64,000 bases of DNA from Amycolatopsis acidiphila (lineage in GTDB: Bacteria; Actinomycetota; Actinomycetes; Mycobacteriales; Pseudonocardiaceae): NCBI RefSeq assembly GCF_021391495.1, contig NZ_CP090063.1, positions 62,001 to 126,000 of the forward strand, written 5' to 3'. This document shows, in pieces, positions 16,603 through 26,167 of the stretch. Positions within the stretch are counted from its first letter, which is position 1. Every line of letters begins with the position of its first letter. The position numbers and the translations under genes were made by a program. Below the pieces are notes generated by a model. That model made no database searches. It was not told where the DNA came from and saw only the letters and a program-made list of their open reading frames with translations.

Positions 16603-19600
16603 TCAGGGGTGGGCGGGTACCTGCGGATCGAGCCAGAGCGTGCTGAACTCCTTCTCGTTCCGGCGCGCCCTCGTGATCAGCTCGGCGTCGCCGCGCTCCC
16701 GCTGGTCGGCGCCGTCCTCACCCACCTCGACCAGGCGATAGCCCAGCTCCCGGTACCCGGCGAGGACCGCGGCGGGGTCGTCCCCGAGCTCCTCGATCGC
16801 GTTCGGGCAGAACTCGCACACCACGTGCGGGCGGTCCCGGCGCAACGTGCCCGCGAGCCCGGCCAGCGCGCGGTGGTCGCGGCCCTGGAGGTCGACCTTG
16901 ATCAGCGCGACCGGCTGGGCGGTCACCTCGGCCACCTCGTCCAGCCGCAGCGCGCGGACCTCGATGCCCGGCCCGTCGGCACTGACCCGGTTGTCGCCGC
17001 TGTTGCCCTCGGACGCCTGGGCGAGCCGTACCGTGCTCTCGCTGTCCCACGCCGCGGCCTCGAGCACCGTCGTCAGTTCCGCTGCCGCGGCCGGCAGGTT
17101 GACGCGCAGGTTCCGGCGCAGGTACTCCGCGTTGACCGGATGGGCCTCCACCGCGATCACGCGGGTCAGTTCCGGGCACGAGCGCAGCAGCCGCAGCGTG
17201 TGGTACCCGACGTGGGCGCCGATGTCGAGGATCGCGCCGGGCCGGGCCGTGGCCAGCCGCGCCATCAGCTCGGCTTCGCTGTCCTCCCAGGACCGGTGGA
17301 ACGCGATCCACGGCAGCATGACCTCGTCGACGGGCATCAGCAATGCGCCCACGTCGCACGGCACCACGTCGGCGCCGCTGGGTACCGGGGCGTGTGCCAG
17401 CCGGGCCGCGTCCCGCATCGCGCGCATGTCCACCGACACCCGACGCAGGGCGGCTTCGTCCTGGTCGAGCCGCTGGTCCCGGGCCTCGAACATGTGGTGC
17501 GTCGAGACGTTGGCCGCCTGCAGCTCGGCGGTGAAACCGTCGGCGAGCTTCGCCACGTCGGCTTCCAGGTTGCGCACCGACAGCTCGGTGTCCGGCGTCT
17601 GGGCCCGCAGGGCCGCGAGCGAGGACTCCAGCGAGTTCAGCCGCTTGTCGACCGACCCCTTCACGGCCTCGATGCGCTCGCTGACCCGGCGGCCTGTCTC
17701 GGCCGCGCGCCGCGCGTCGTCGAGCCGCGCTTCGATCGACTCCAGCCGCGCGAGCAGCCGCTGCGCGGTGTCCTCGGTGCCGTCCAGCAGGGCGCCCATC
17801 ACCCGCCGCTGGTGCACGTCGTAGTGGTCGATCGCGCGGAGCACGGCCTTGCGCATCGCCGGTGCCAGCGGAATGCGGGCGGGCGCCTCGGCCTCGGGCC
17901 GCCAGCGCAGGGCTTCGGCCGCCGCCCGGACCGGTGCCAGCGGATGCTCCGGCGGGTGCGGCTGTGCCGCGTGCCTGCTCTGCCACGTCCGGTATGCCGT
18001 CTCCAGCTCCGCGCGCATCCACTCCGCGGCGGCGGCCATCGAGCGGGTGCGCAGGATGTGCTCCCGGGCCTCGCGGCCGCGCCGGGCCGCTTCCGCGGGA
18101 TCATCGGCGACCTGGCGCATCGCGGCCGCGGCCGCGTCGAGGTCGGGATCGGCCCAGCTCGACTCCGCCTCGTACGGCTCGCAGTTCTTGCCGACCTGAA
18201 CCAGCCGGTACGGGATCGGCCAGCCGGTGTTCGCGTCGAGGAACTCCGTGGTGCTCGAGTAGTCGGTGGAGATGACCGGCATCGCCCGGGCCATCGCCTC
18301 GGCGACCGTCAGCCCGAAGCCCTCGCTGCGGTGCAGGGAGACGTAACAGGTGCTGCGCTCGTACAGCTCGTGCAGCTCGTCGAGGCTGAGGTAGCGCTCC
18401 AGCAGCTCGATCCGGTCGTCGCCCGCGACCGCGGCCCGCAGCCGCTCCGCCTCGACCGGGCGCCGCTCGCTGTTGATCGTCTTGATCGTGAGGCGGACGT
18501 CCTCGCGGCCGGGGAACGCCTTCTGGAACGCGGTGACCGTGCCCCAGGGGTTCTTGCGCTGGGCGATGCTGTTGAAGTCGAACGCGAACAGGAACCGCAC
18601 CGGGTCGCCGGGCCCGCGCTCGGCACGTGCCGGTTCACCGGGGTCGCGCACCGGCACCGGGATCGTCTTGACCGGGATGGGCGAGTGCTTCGCGAACGCG
18701 GTGCGGCAGAAGTCGCTGACCGTCCACACCTCGTCGAGCAGCCCGAATGCCTCGTGCTGCCAGGCAGGGAAGTCCTCCAGCTCCCACGCCCACAGCCCGA
18801 TCCGGTACCGCTCGTGGCCCACCTCGCGGTGGCTGCCCAGCAGCGGCTTGGTCATGTCGGCGTTCACCGCGAGCACGCTGATCGGGAAGCGCGGGTCGCC
18901 GACCGTCGCGGGGCGGTCGATTCCCGTGCGGTTGAGCACCGAACGCTCCTCGAGGACCGAGACCACGGGGATGCCTGCCGTCTCGATCGCCTCGTGCACG
19001 ATCCGGCCCATCTCGCCGACCCCGAGCTCGGCGGTCAGGTAGCCGAGCAGGTTCACGCCGAACTCGTCGACGGGCGGCCGGGGCGCGCTCGGCTGCCCGG
19101 GCACCGCCCACTGCGCCAGCTCGCCCTCGCTGATGCCGGAGGTCACGCACCACGCGCGGAAGCCTTCGGCGTTGGTGCCCGTCGGGTCGGGGAACGCGGC
19201 GCGCAGGTCGACCCGCGCCGCCCAGACCGCGAGCGTCATCCGGTTCAGCCCGGCCGCCGCCTGCGCCTCGTCGCCCGGCTCGGCCAGCCACGTCCGCAGC
19301 GCTTCGCCGCCGTCCTGGCCGTACGCGTGCGGCGGCAGCGGCTTGTTCTTGCGCTCGGCCTTGATCCAGGCCTTGCGGAACGCGCGCCGCGCGAGCTTCG
19401 GCAACGGCATTCCGTCGCCGAAGCCCAGGAAGCCGTACGGCACCGCTTCGAGCGTCTCGGCGTAGCCCTCCGCGCGCAGCGCCGCACCGTAGGCGTCGCA
19501 CAGGTCGCGCAGGTCGGGGTTCGCCGAGAGCATGACCCGCGGTTTGCGCGGGCAGTACATGGTGAGCAGCCACGGCTGTTCCGGCCGGTAGCCGCTGAAG

Positions 19601-20322
19601 TGGAAGAAGCGCAGCGCGGCACCGCCCGCGGTGAGCCCGCCGTCGGCGCCCCGGCGCAGCGGCCGGTCGTGCAGGTTCCAGTAGGCGACGTTGAAGCCGG
19701 GGTCGCGCAGCACGTGGTGGGGGAACAGCGCAGGCACGTTGTCCACCCACCGCTGGTCGGTGAACAGCTGCCGCTCCGGTGCGACGATCGCGTCGTGCTT
19801 GAGGCGTTCGGCCCAGAAGTCCAGGAACTCCCCGGAGCCGGGGCCGACGCCGATGAAGCCGAGGTTGAAGATCCCGGCGCCCATGATCACGGCCTCGTCG
19901 GGCTCGTAGCCGTCCCGCGGCAGCGGGGAGAGCACGTGCGGGGTGAGCACGATGCCGTGCGCCAGCGCCAGCTCCGCGACCTCCGGCATCGGCGCGAACA
20001 CCTGGATGTCGGGGTCGAGGTAGATCGCCACGTCGTACTCGCGGCGCAGTTCGCGCAGCAGGTACGGCTTGACCGACGTGGCCAGCTCGGTGACCGAGTA
20101 CGCCGTCGCCATCCGCAGGTAGTCGTCCTCGGGGATGCCGAACGCGTCCCAGCCGACCACCCGGAACCCGCCCTGCTCGGCCGGTTCGTCGTGGGCGTCG
20201 ATCACCGCGATCACGAAGTCGTTGCCGGGGTGCTGTGTCAGGTACGACCGGGCCAGCACCTTCGCCGCGGGCAGGTAGTTGCGCGCGACGATCGTGCACG
20301 CGGTGACCCGGACGTCAGCCAT
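16603..20322 (-). CDS. Multidomain glycosyltransferase / glycosyltransferase / coiled-coil / FkbM methyltransferase
   Basis: The product has 1239 residues and at least four parts. Residues 1-290 look like a GT-A glycosyltransferase with a DPD metal motif at 103-105. Residues about 420-770 are a GT-B, GT4-type transferase with the E-x7-E pair Glu667/Glu675. Residues about 830-970 are heptad-like and Arg/Glu-rich, a probable coiled coil. Residues about 1000-1230 are an FkbM-type SAM methyltransferase (ILDIGAHVGYHT at 1031-1042, AVEAHP at 1057, KVDLQG at 1143). No membrane helix is evident. It probably assembles and methylates a surface glycan. The ATG overlaps the upstream membrane-protein gene by eight bases, so translation is coupled. 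Confidence 0.85.
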   Translation of the reverse strand: MADVRVTACTIVARNYLPAAKVLARSYLTQHPGNDFVIAVIDAHDEPAEQGGFRVVGWDAFGIPEDDYLRMATAYSVTELATSVKPYLLRELRREYDVAIYLDPDIQVFAPMPEVAELALAHGIVLTPHVLSPLPRDGYEPDEAVIMGAGIFNLGFIGVGPGSGEFLDFWAERLKHDAIVAPERQLFTDQRWVDNVPALFPHHVLRDPGFNVAYWNLHDRPLRRGADGGLTAGGAALRFFHFSGYRPEQPWLLTMYCPRKPRVMLSANPDLRDLCDAYGAALRAEGYAETLEAVPYGFLGFGDGMPLPKLARRAFRKAWIKAERKNKPLPPHAYGQDGGEALRTWLAEPGDEAQAAAGLNRMTLAVWAARVDLRAAFPDPTGTNAEGFRAWCVTSGISEGELAQWAVPGQPSAPRPPVDEFGVNLLGYLTAELGVGEMGRIVHEAIETAGIPVVSVLEERSVLNRTGIDRPATVGDPRFPISVLAVNADMTKPLLGSHREVGHERYRIGLWAWELEDFPAWQHEAFGLLDEVWTVSDFCRTAFAKHSPIPVKTIPVPVRDPGEPARAERGPGDPVRFLFAFDFNSIAQRKNPWGTVTAFQKAFPGREDVRLTIKTINSERRPVEAERLRAAVAGDDRIELLERYLSLDELHELYERSTCYVSLHRSEGFGLTVAEAMARAMPVISTDYSSTTEFLDANTGWPIPYRLVQVGKNCEPYEAESSWADPDLDAAAAAMRQVADDPAEAARRGREAREHILRTRSMAAAAEWMRAELETAYRTWQSRHAAQPHPPEHPLAPVRAAAEALRWRPEAEAPARIPLAPAMRKAVLRAIDHYDVHQRRVMGALLDGTEDTAQRLLARLESIEARLDDARRAAETGRRVSERIEAVKGSVDKRLNSLESSLAALRAQTPDTELSVRNLEADVAKLADGFTAELQAANVSTHHMFEARDQRLDQDEAALRRVSVDMRAMRDAARLAHAPVPSGADVVPCDVGALLMPVDEVMLPWIAFHRSWEDSEAELMARLATARPGAILDIGAHVGYHTLRLLRSCPELTRVIAVEAHPVNAEYLRRNLRVNLPAAAAELTTVLEAAAWDSESTVRLAQASEGNSGDNRVSADGPGIEVRALRLDEVAEVTAQPVALIKVDLQGRDHRALAGLAGTLRRDRPHVVCEFCPNAIEELGDDPAAVLAGYRELGYRLVEVGEDGADQRERGDAELITRARRNEKEFSTLWLDPQVPAHP

Positions 20323-21475
20323 TGGCGGGCAGGACCTTCAGCTGCGAGTTCAGGATCGAGGTGAAGTCGGTCTGCGCGGTCTGCGCGTTGGGGTTGCTCA
20401 CCTCGATGCGGACCACCACGTTCTGGTGCGCGTAGTGGGCGCGCACCTGGGCCGGGTTGCCGCCCTTGGCGTCGATCGACGACGCGAGCACGCCGTCGGG
20501 CACGTCCACGACGCGGGTGCCGCCGTTGCGGATCTGGATCGCCAGCAGGTCGCCGGCCGCCTTCTGAGCGGCCTGCGGGTCGCTGACCGTGGTGAGCAGC
20601 ATCAGCACGCGGCTGCCGTCAGGGAGCCTGCGGGCGACGAACTTGGTGTCCCCGGCGCCCGCCGTCTGGTACGCCGACAACTCGTTCGACGTCAGGTAGT
20701 TCAGCGCCGGGATCTGGGAGAAGCTCTTGATCCGGTCGAAGTTCTCGACGGTGCCCGGCAGCTGCGCCACCGCCATCGGGTCCGGCGGGGTCTGGCTGCT
20801 CGGCGCGGCCTGCGTGGTCGTCGTCTGGCCGCCGCCGCTGGCGGAGGTGCTGCTCCTGCCCCACAGCATGTAGGCGCCGAACGCGATACCGGCCAGCACC
20901 ACGACCGCGGCGACGATGGCGCCGATCTTCGCGCCGTTGCCCTTCTTGGGCTTGTTGTCGAAGGACTCCGGGCCCTGCTGGATCCAGCCGGGGTCACCGC
21001 TCGGCGTGAGCGGCGGAAGGTCGCCGCCACCCCACGGCGGGCTCTGGTCGGAGTCCGGGGCGTTCCACGGCGGCGGGGTCTGCGGGAAGCCGCCGGGCGG
21101 CGAGACGGGGCCGGCCTGCGGGAAGCCGCCGGGCGGGGAGTAGGGCACCTGCTGCTGCTGCGGCGGGGCCACGTACTCGGTGCGGGCCGCCTCGGGCGGC
21201 TGCGCGGGCTGTTGCTGCTGCCACTGCGGCACCGCCTGGGTGCGCTCGGCGCTGTTGTCCTGTGGCGGCGCGGGCTGCGGGGTGCCTTGCGGCGGGCTGA
21301 TCGGCGCGATCACCTGCGTCGAGTCCGCGCTGCCGGGCTGCTGGGCCGGCTGCGCGTCCGGCTGCCCGACGGCGGACGACAGCACCTGGTCACGTCGCAC
21401 CCGGTAGTCGTCCGCGGACAGTCGGCCGGACGCAAGCTCCTCGTCCAGCTTGCGCAGCTCCTCCTGCCAAGACAC
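20315..21475 (-). CDS. Membrane-anchored protein with N-terminal SWQEELR motif (paralogue 1)
   Basis: The product has 386 residues from the GTG at 21475, which has AGGGGG six bases upstream. A short N-terminal helical module (SWQEELRKLDEELASGRLSA, then DDYRVRRDQVL) resembles SHOCT-like oligomerisation modules. It is followed by about 150 residues rich in Pro, Gln and Gly, including two SPPGGFPQ repeats, one membrane helix near 195-215, a Ser/Thr linker and an extracytoplasmic domain of about 140 residues. No enzyme motif is visible. It overlaps the glycosyltransferase fusion gene, which suggests a scaffold or anchoring role for that enzyme. Confidence 0.75.
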   Translation of the reverse strand: MSWQEELRKLDEELASGRLSADDYRVRRDQVLSSAVGQPDAQPAQQPGSADSTQVIAPISPPQGTPQPAPPQDNSAERTQAVPQWQQQQPAQPPEAARTEYVAPPQQQQVPYSPPGGFPQAGPVSPPGGFPQTPPPWNAPDSDQSPPWGGGDLPPLTPSGDPGWIQQGPESFDNKPKKGNGAKIGAIVAAVVVLAGIAFGAYMLWGRSSTSASGGGQTTTTQAAPSSQTPPDPMAVAQLPGTVENFDRIKSFSQIPALNYLTSNELSAYQTAGAGDTKFVARRLPDGSRVLMLLTTVSDPQAAQKAAGDLLAIQIRNGGTRVVDVPDGVLASSIDAKGGNPAQVRAHYAHQNVVVRIEVSNPNAQTAQTDFTSILNSQLKVLPANG

Positions 21476-21618
21476 CAGAAGCCCCCTATCTGTTGGCTTG
21501 ACGGCGTACGGTCGGCCGCCACGACCCCACGTGTATAGCGACCAGCACATTGTGCACGGCAGCGGCCTTGTCCGGCCTCGCGGGTCGTATTGTTATCTCC
21601 ATACCGGTATCGGGTGTT

Positions 21619-22695
21619 TCAGCTCGCCGGAAAGGCGTCGGTGACCTGCGTGCGGATCTGTTCGAGCCGGGTGCGCAGCAGTCCGGGATCGCCCGTCAGC
21701 GGCTGCGAGACGCCCATCCCCACGGCCAGGCTGCCCGACGAGTACCACAGCGCGCCGACCCGGCCCTGCGGGTTGCTGCCGGTGTACATCAGGTCGGCGT
21801 TCGCCGGGCCCAGTGCCATCGGGGCGAAGCCGGTGTCGGCGAGGTTCTTGCGCAACCCGTCGGCGAGCGCGGCCGCCTGCGTGGCCGAGGAAGCCGGGAC
21901 GACGAGCACCATCGTCCCGTTCGGACTGTTCGCCGGATCGGAGGCGGCGCGGTAGATGACCTCCTGCGCGCCGGCCGCCCGCATCAGGTCCGCGTCCGCC
22001 TGGGTGACCAGTTTCAGCTCGAGCGCCTTGTCGACGGGCATCGTCGAGTTGTCGGGGTTCGCGGCGCCGGGCAGCGTCGGCAGCTTCGCCTCCGCGCGCT
22101 CGGCGGCGTCGGCCGGGCTCAGCGCCGGGGCCGAGCCGTTCGTGGCGCCCGAGGAGGTGCCGCCGCGCGCGCCGAGGAACCAGGTCGCGCCGACGATCAT
22201 CGCGAGCACCAGGAACACGCCGAGCGCCAGGAACAGCCACGTCGGCCTGCGCCGGGCCGGGCGCACCGGGCGGGTGGGCAGCGCCGGCACCTGGTCGCGC
22301 GGCGGGGGCGCCGGCGCCAGGCCCGGCAGGGTGGCCGGGCCGATGGCGCGCGTGATCACCGTCGGGGCGTCGTGGATCGTCGGATAGCGGATGGAGTCGG
22401 TGGGGCGCTCGTCGGCCGGGCTGGGCGCGCTCGTCGGCCGGTCGGTCGAGAGCAGGGAGGCGGACCAGCTCGGCGCCGCGGCCGGGGCGGGCACTTCGGG
22501 CGGCGGCGCGGTGGGCCAGGCGGGCGCGGTTTCGAGGGGTTGCGCCGGCACGAGCGGGGACGCCACCGGGGAGGGCGCGAAGCCACCGGACGCCGCCGCC
22601 AGCAGCTCCTCCCGCTGCTTGCGGTGCTGGTGCAGACTGACCTCGCCGGTGGCCAGCTTCGCATCCAGACGGCGCAGCTCGTCCTGCCAACTCAT
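21619..22695 (-). CDS. Membrane-anchored protein with N-terminal SWQDELR motif (paralogue 2)
   Basis: The product has 358 residues. It begins with the same module as its downstream neighbour (SWQDELRRLDAKLATGEVSL, HQHRKQREELL), then a Pro/Ala-rich cytoplasmic stretch, one membrane helix near 165-185 and an outer domain of about 165 residues. The overall plan is shared with paralogue 1, but the outer domains differ, so the pair looks like an old tandem duplication. It heads the four-gene minus-strand run that includes the large glycan enzyme. The function is unknown. Confidence 0.75.
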   Translation of the reverse strand: MSWQDELRRLDAKLATGEVSLHQHRKQREELLAAASGGFAPSPVASPLVPAQPLETAPAWPTAPPPEVPAPAAAPSWSASLLSTDRPTSAPSPADERPTDSIRYPTIHDAPTVITRAIGPATLPGLAPAPPPRDQVPALPTRPVRPARRRPTWLFLALGVFLVLAMIVGATWFLGARGGTSSGATNGSAPALSPADAAERAEAKLPTLPGAANPDNSTMPVDKALELKLVTQADADLMRAAGAQEVIYRAASDPANSPNGTMVLVVPASSATQAAALADGLRKNLADTGFAPMALGPANADLMYTGSNPQGRVGALWYSSGSLAVGMGVSQPLTGDPGLLRTRLEQIRTQVTDAFPAS

Positions 22696-22761
22696 CCGGG
22701 CTCCTCGGGTCTGTCTGTGGCCTTACGGTAGCGCCATGGAGTGAATCTTGGCGCCGGCGAG

Positions 22762-23601
22762 TCAGAACAGGGTGAGCGGTCCGGTCGGGGTCGGCTCCGG
22801 GAGCGGTTCGACGCCGGGGAGACGGGCCCGCACCTGCTCGTGGAAGCGGCGCGCGAGGTCCAGCGCGCGGGCGTTGTCCGGGGTGTGCACGAAGATCGTC
22901 GGCGAGCGGCCCTCGCGCAACCAGCCGACGACCGTGTCGAGCCAGTGCGCCCAGCCCTCGACCGTCCGCGCGTCGTCGTCGCGGCCGAGGTAGCGGACGA
23001 CGGGGTGCGCGGTCAGTGCCCGCGACCGGCGGGGCAGACGCGGCTTCTTCTGCCACGCCTCCTCTTCCGCGGCGCCGACCGGCGCGTCGGCGAACAGCAC
23101 CGTGGTGTCGAACAGCACCCACTCGGCACCGACCTCGCCGAGCACCCGCTCCAGCCGCCCCGCCCATCGCGGGTCCTCGAAGAACACCGGGTGGCGGACC
23201 TCGACGGCCGTCCGGTGGGTGCGCGGAAGGCGGCGCAGGAAGGCGGCCAGCGCGCCGAGGTCGGTGGGGCCGAAGGACGCGGGTAGCTGGACCCACAGCG
23301 CGTGCACCCGTTCCCCGAGGGGCTCGATCGCGTCCAGGAAGCCCCGGACGAGCTCGGCGACGTCGCCGAGCCGGCGTTCGTGCGTGATCGGCTTCGGCAG
23401 TTTGAGCAGGAAGCGGAACTCCGGCGGGGTCTGCTCCACCCACGACGCGACCGTCCTCGCGGCCGGGGTGGCGTAGAACGTCGTGTTGCCCTCCACCGCG
23501 TTGCACCGGCTCGCGTACGAGCGGAGGCGCTCCCGGGGCGGCAGCTCCCGCCCCGGCCAGGCCGGGTGGGTCCACATCGCACAGCCGACGTGCACCTGCA
23601 T
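22762..23601 (-). CDS. DUF72 domain protein (YecE-like)
   Basis: The product has 279 residues from the ATG at 23601; a TTG six codons earlier is less likely. The DUF72 barrel is evident: HVGCAMWTHPAWPGR at the start, the segment NTTFYATPAARTVASW near 42, ALWVQLPASFGP near 105 and FVHTPDNARALDLA near 245. The function of DUF72 is unsettled; the fold is a TIM barrel and structural comparisons suggest a nuclease or metal-dependent enzyme. The gene starts ten bases after the ABC exporter ends, so it is the third gene of the TetR-ABC-DUF72 operon. Confidence 0.85.
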   Translation of the reverse strand: MQVHVGCAMWTHPAWPGRELPPRERLRSYASRCNAVEGNTTFYATPAARTVASWVEQTPPEFRFLLKLPKPITHERRLGDVAELVRGFLDAIEPLGERVHALWVQLPASFGPTDLGALAAFLRRLPRTHRTAVEVRHPVFFEDPRWAGRLERVLGEVGAEWVLFDTTVLFADAPVGAAEEEAWQKKPRLPRRSRALTAHPVVRYLGRDDDARTVEGWAHWLDTVVGWLREGRSPTIFVHTPDNARALDLARRFHEQVRARLPGVEPLPEPTPTGPLTLF

Positions 23602-23611
23602 GGCTGGGAGG

Positions 23612-25570
23612 CTACCCAACCGGATCGTCCAGATAGGCCGCCGCCTGGAGGGTGAACAGGTCCGCGTAGTCCCCGCCGAGGCGCATCAGCTCCTCGTGCG
23701 TGCCGTGCTCGGCGAGCTTGCCGTGGTCGAGCAACATGATCTTCTCCGCCTGCCGCACCGTCGAGAACCGGTGCGAGATGTACAGCGTGGTGCGGCCCGC
23801 CGCCAGCGCCCGCAGGCGGGCGAACAGGTCGTGCTCAGCCTGCGCGTCCAGCGCCGAGGTCGGCTCGTCGAGGATCAGGATCGGCGCGTCGCGCATGAAC
23901 GCCCGCGCCAGCGCGACCTTCTGCCACTCACCGCCGGAGAGGCTGACGCCCTGGTCGAACCACCGCCCGAGCGGGCTGTCGTACCCCTTCGGCAGCCGCT
24001 CGATGCGCTCCGCCGCGCCCGCCCGCTGCGCGGAGTCGACGATCCGTGCCCGGTCCGCCAAACCGGACAGCTCGCCGAGGCCGATGTTCTCCGCCGCCGT
24101 GCCCTGGTACGTCACGTAGTCCTGGAACATCGCGCTGATCTGGGTCCGCAGCTCGTCCGGGTCGAACTCGCGGATGTCCACGCCGTCGAGCAGGATCCGC
24201 CCGCCGGTCGGGTCGTAGAGCCGGCACAGCAGCTTGATCAGCGTCGACTTCCCCGCCCCGTTGCGGCCGACGACGGCCACGGTCTCGCCGGGGCGGATCT
24301 CGAAGCTGACGCTGTCGAGCGCGGCTTCGCCGGAGCCGGGGTAGGTGAACGAGACCTCCTCGAACTCGACGTGCCCGCGCACCTTCTCCGGCAGTGGCCG
24401 CGGCCGTGCCGGGGCGGCGATCTGCGGCTGCGTGCCGAGGAACTGGTAGAGCGTGTCGAGGTACAGGTTGTTCTCGTACATCCCGGAGAACCCGGTGAAC
24501 AGGCCCTGCACCGCGGACTGCACAGCGGTCGCGGCGCTCGTGTACAGGGCGAGATCGCCGATCGTGAGCCGCCCGCGCACCGCCTCCATCGCGATGTACA
24601 GCGCGATCCCCGAACCCGCCGCGGTCGACAGGAAGCTCCACGCCGTGCCGACCAGGTTCCGCGTCGTGGTCAGCTTCCGCTCGCGGGCGTAGTAGGTCTG
24701 GCCCAGGCGCAGGAACCGGTCGGTCAGGTACCGGCCGAGCCCGAAGAGCTTCGTCTCCTTGGCGTAGGTGTCCGTGGTGACCAGCGACGAGAGGTAGTCC
24801 ATCCGCCGCCGGATCGGGGAGACGTACAGCGCCAGCATGAAGGCCCGCGAGCCGTACTTCGACTGCGAGATGAACGCCGGGATCGGCGCGAGCAGCGCGA
24901 CGACCGCCAGCAGCGGGCTCACCGCGATCAGCAGCGCGACCATGCTCGCGAAGGTGATGCCGGTGCGCACGAGGCCGAGCGCCGAGGTCATCATCGACAC
25001 CGGCCGCGCGGGTGCCTCCTGCGAGGCCTGGCGCAGCAGGTCGTAGGACTCGGAACCCTCGAAGAACGCGAGGTCGAGCTTCGCCGCGTGTGCCATCACC
25101 TGGTGCCGGATCGCCAGCGTCATCCGCTCCTGCAGCAGCTGCTGCGCCACGTTCGTCAGCGCCGTGCTGACCGCCGTGAACGTGAAGACCCCCAGCTGGA
25201 AGGCGGTGATCTGGACGATCCGCCCGGTCGTGCCGTGTCCCTGCACGGCCGCGACTACCGCGTCCAGCAGCAGCTTCGCCACGTATGCGGTGACCGTCGG
25301 GGTCAGCCCGCTGACCAAAGTGGACAGTGCGATGAGGATGGTCATCGCGGGGCTGGCCTGCCAGGTCAGCCTGATCACCTTGGGCAGGCCGCGGACGGTG
25401 CCGGCGGCCGACGTGCGCAGCCGGTACAGCCGGGCGCGCAGGTCCTTCGGCTCGTCCGCGGGTTTCGGGTCGGGGATCTCGATGGGACCGGTGAGGCCGC
25501 TGTCCGGGACGGTGCTGCTCGCCTGCCGCAGCCGTCGTCGCAGGCCGACCGGCTGCCCGCCGCCGTGCAT
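23612..25570 (-). CDS. ABC exporter (fused membrane and ATPase domains)
   Basis: The product has 652 residues. The type IV exporter membrane domain spans about 65-365 with six helices. The ATPase domain is at about 395-640: Walker A GRNGAGKST, signature SLSGGEWQKVALARA, Walker [13 protein letters not shown] and the switch His in YISHRFST. The signature reads LSGGE followed by W rather than the common Q or R. It starts one base into the TetR stop (TGATG). The substrate is unknown; control by the TetR protein suggests a drug or toxic metabolite. It would work as a homodimer. Confidence 0.9.
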   Translation of the reverse strand: MHGGGQPVGLRRRLRQASSTVPDSGLTGPIEIPDPKPADEPKDLRARLYRLRTSAAGTVRGLPKVIRLTWQASPAMTILIALSTLVSGLTPTVTAYVAKLLLDAVVAAVQGHGTTGRIVQITAFQLGVFTFTAVSTALTNVAQQLLQERMTLAIRHQVMAHAAKLDLAFFEGSESYDLLRQASQEAPARPVSMMTSALGLVRTGITFASMVALLIAVSPLLAVVALLAPIPAFISQSKYGSRAFMLALYVSPIRRRMDYLSSLVTTDTYAKETKLFGLGRYLTDRFLRLGQTYYARERKLTTTRNLVGTAWSFLSTAAGSGIALYIAMEAVRGRLTIGDLALYTSAATAVQSAVQGLFTGFSGMYENNLYLDTLYQFLGTQPQIAAPARPRPLPEKVRGHVEFEEVSFTYPGSGEAALDSVSFEIRPGETVAVVGRNGAGKSTLIKLLCRLYDPTGGRILLDGVDIREFDPDELRTQISAMFQDYVTYQGTAAENIGLGELSGLADRARIVDSAQRAGAAERIERLPKGYDSPLGRWFDQGVSLSGGEWQKVALARAFMRDAPILILDEPTSALDAQAEHDLFARLRALAAGRTTLYISHRFSTVRQAEKIMLLDHGKLAEHGTHEELMRLGGDYADLFTLQAAAYLDDPVG

Positions 25571-26154
25571 CACCTGGCGGTCACCGCCCCGTGCAGGAAC
25601 ACGTCGACGAGCTCGCCGACGTCGAGCGCGTGCTGGTCGTCCCTGGCCCGACTGAGCAGCAGGGACAGGAAGATCCTGGCCAGCTTTTCCGGTGACAGGC
25701 GCAACTTGCCGCGCTCGGGCTCGAACAGCTCGGCGACCGCGGTGCGCATCGCCACGAACGATGCCTGCCGATCGCCCGGCTTCCCGCGGCGGCGCATGCC
25801 GGAGGTCTGCATCGCGCCCGCGATCGCGCCGATGCGTTCGAGGTGTGCGGAGAGCACGTCGGCGGCTTCGGTGAGCCGCTGCGCCAGCGGCTGGTCGAGC
25901 GGGATCTCTGCGATCAGCTCGAGCATCCCGTCCGGGCGCAGCGCCTCGAACACGCACGCCTCGACGAGCTCGTCCTTGTCCTTGAACGCGCGGAAGATCG
26001 TGCCCTCGCCGATCCCGGCCGTGCGGGCGATCTGCGCGGTGGTGACCGCGGCGCCGTGCTCGACGATCAGCGGCAGTACCGCCCGCACGATCATCTTGCG
26101 CCGCTCCTCGGGACTCATCCCCGGCGCGCGCCGCCTGGTCTCGCTGGGTGTCAT
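25570..26154 (-). CDS. TetR-family transcriptional regulator
   Basis: The product has 194 residues. The helix-turn-helix is at about 20-65 (VTTAQIARTAGIGEGTIFRAFKDKDELV). The ligand-binding half (70-190) carries no diagnostic motif. The gene is first in an operon with the ABC exporter and DUF72 gene, and a perfect palindrome lies just before its start codon, which fits autorepression released by a transported substrate. Confidence 0.92.
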   Translation of the reverse strand: MTPSETRRRAPGMSPEERRKMIVRAVLPLIVEHGAAVTTAQIARTAGIGEGTIFRAFKDKDELVEACVFEALRPDGMLELIAEIPLDQPLAQRLTEAADVLSAHLERIGAIAGAMQTSGMRRRGKPGDRQASFVAMRTAVAELFEPERGKLRLSPEKLARIFLSLLLSRARDDQHALDVGELVDVFLHGAVTAR

Positions 26155-26167
26155 GCGGCCCAGTGTG

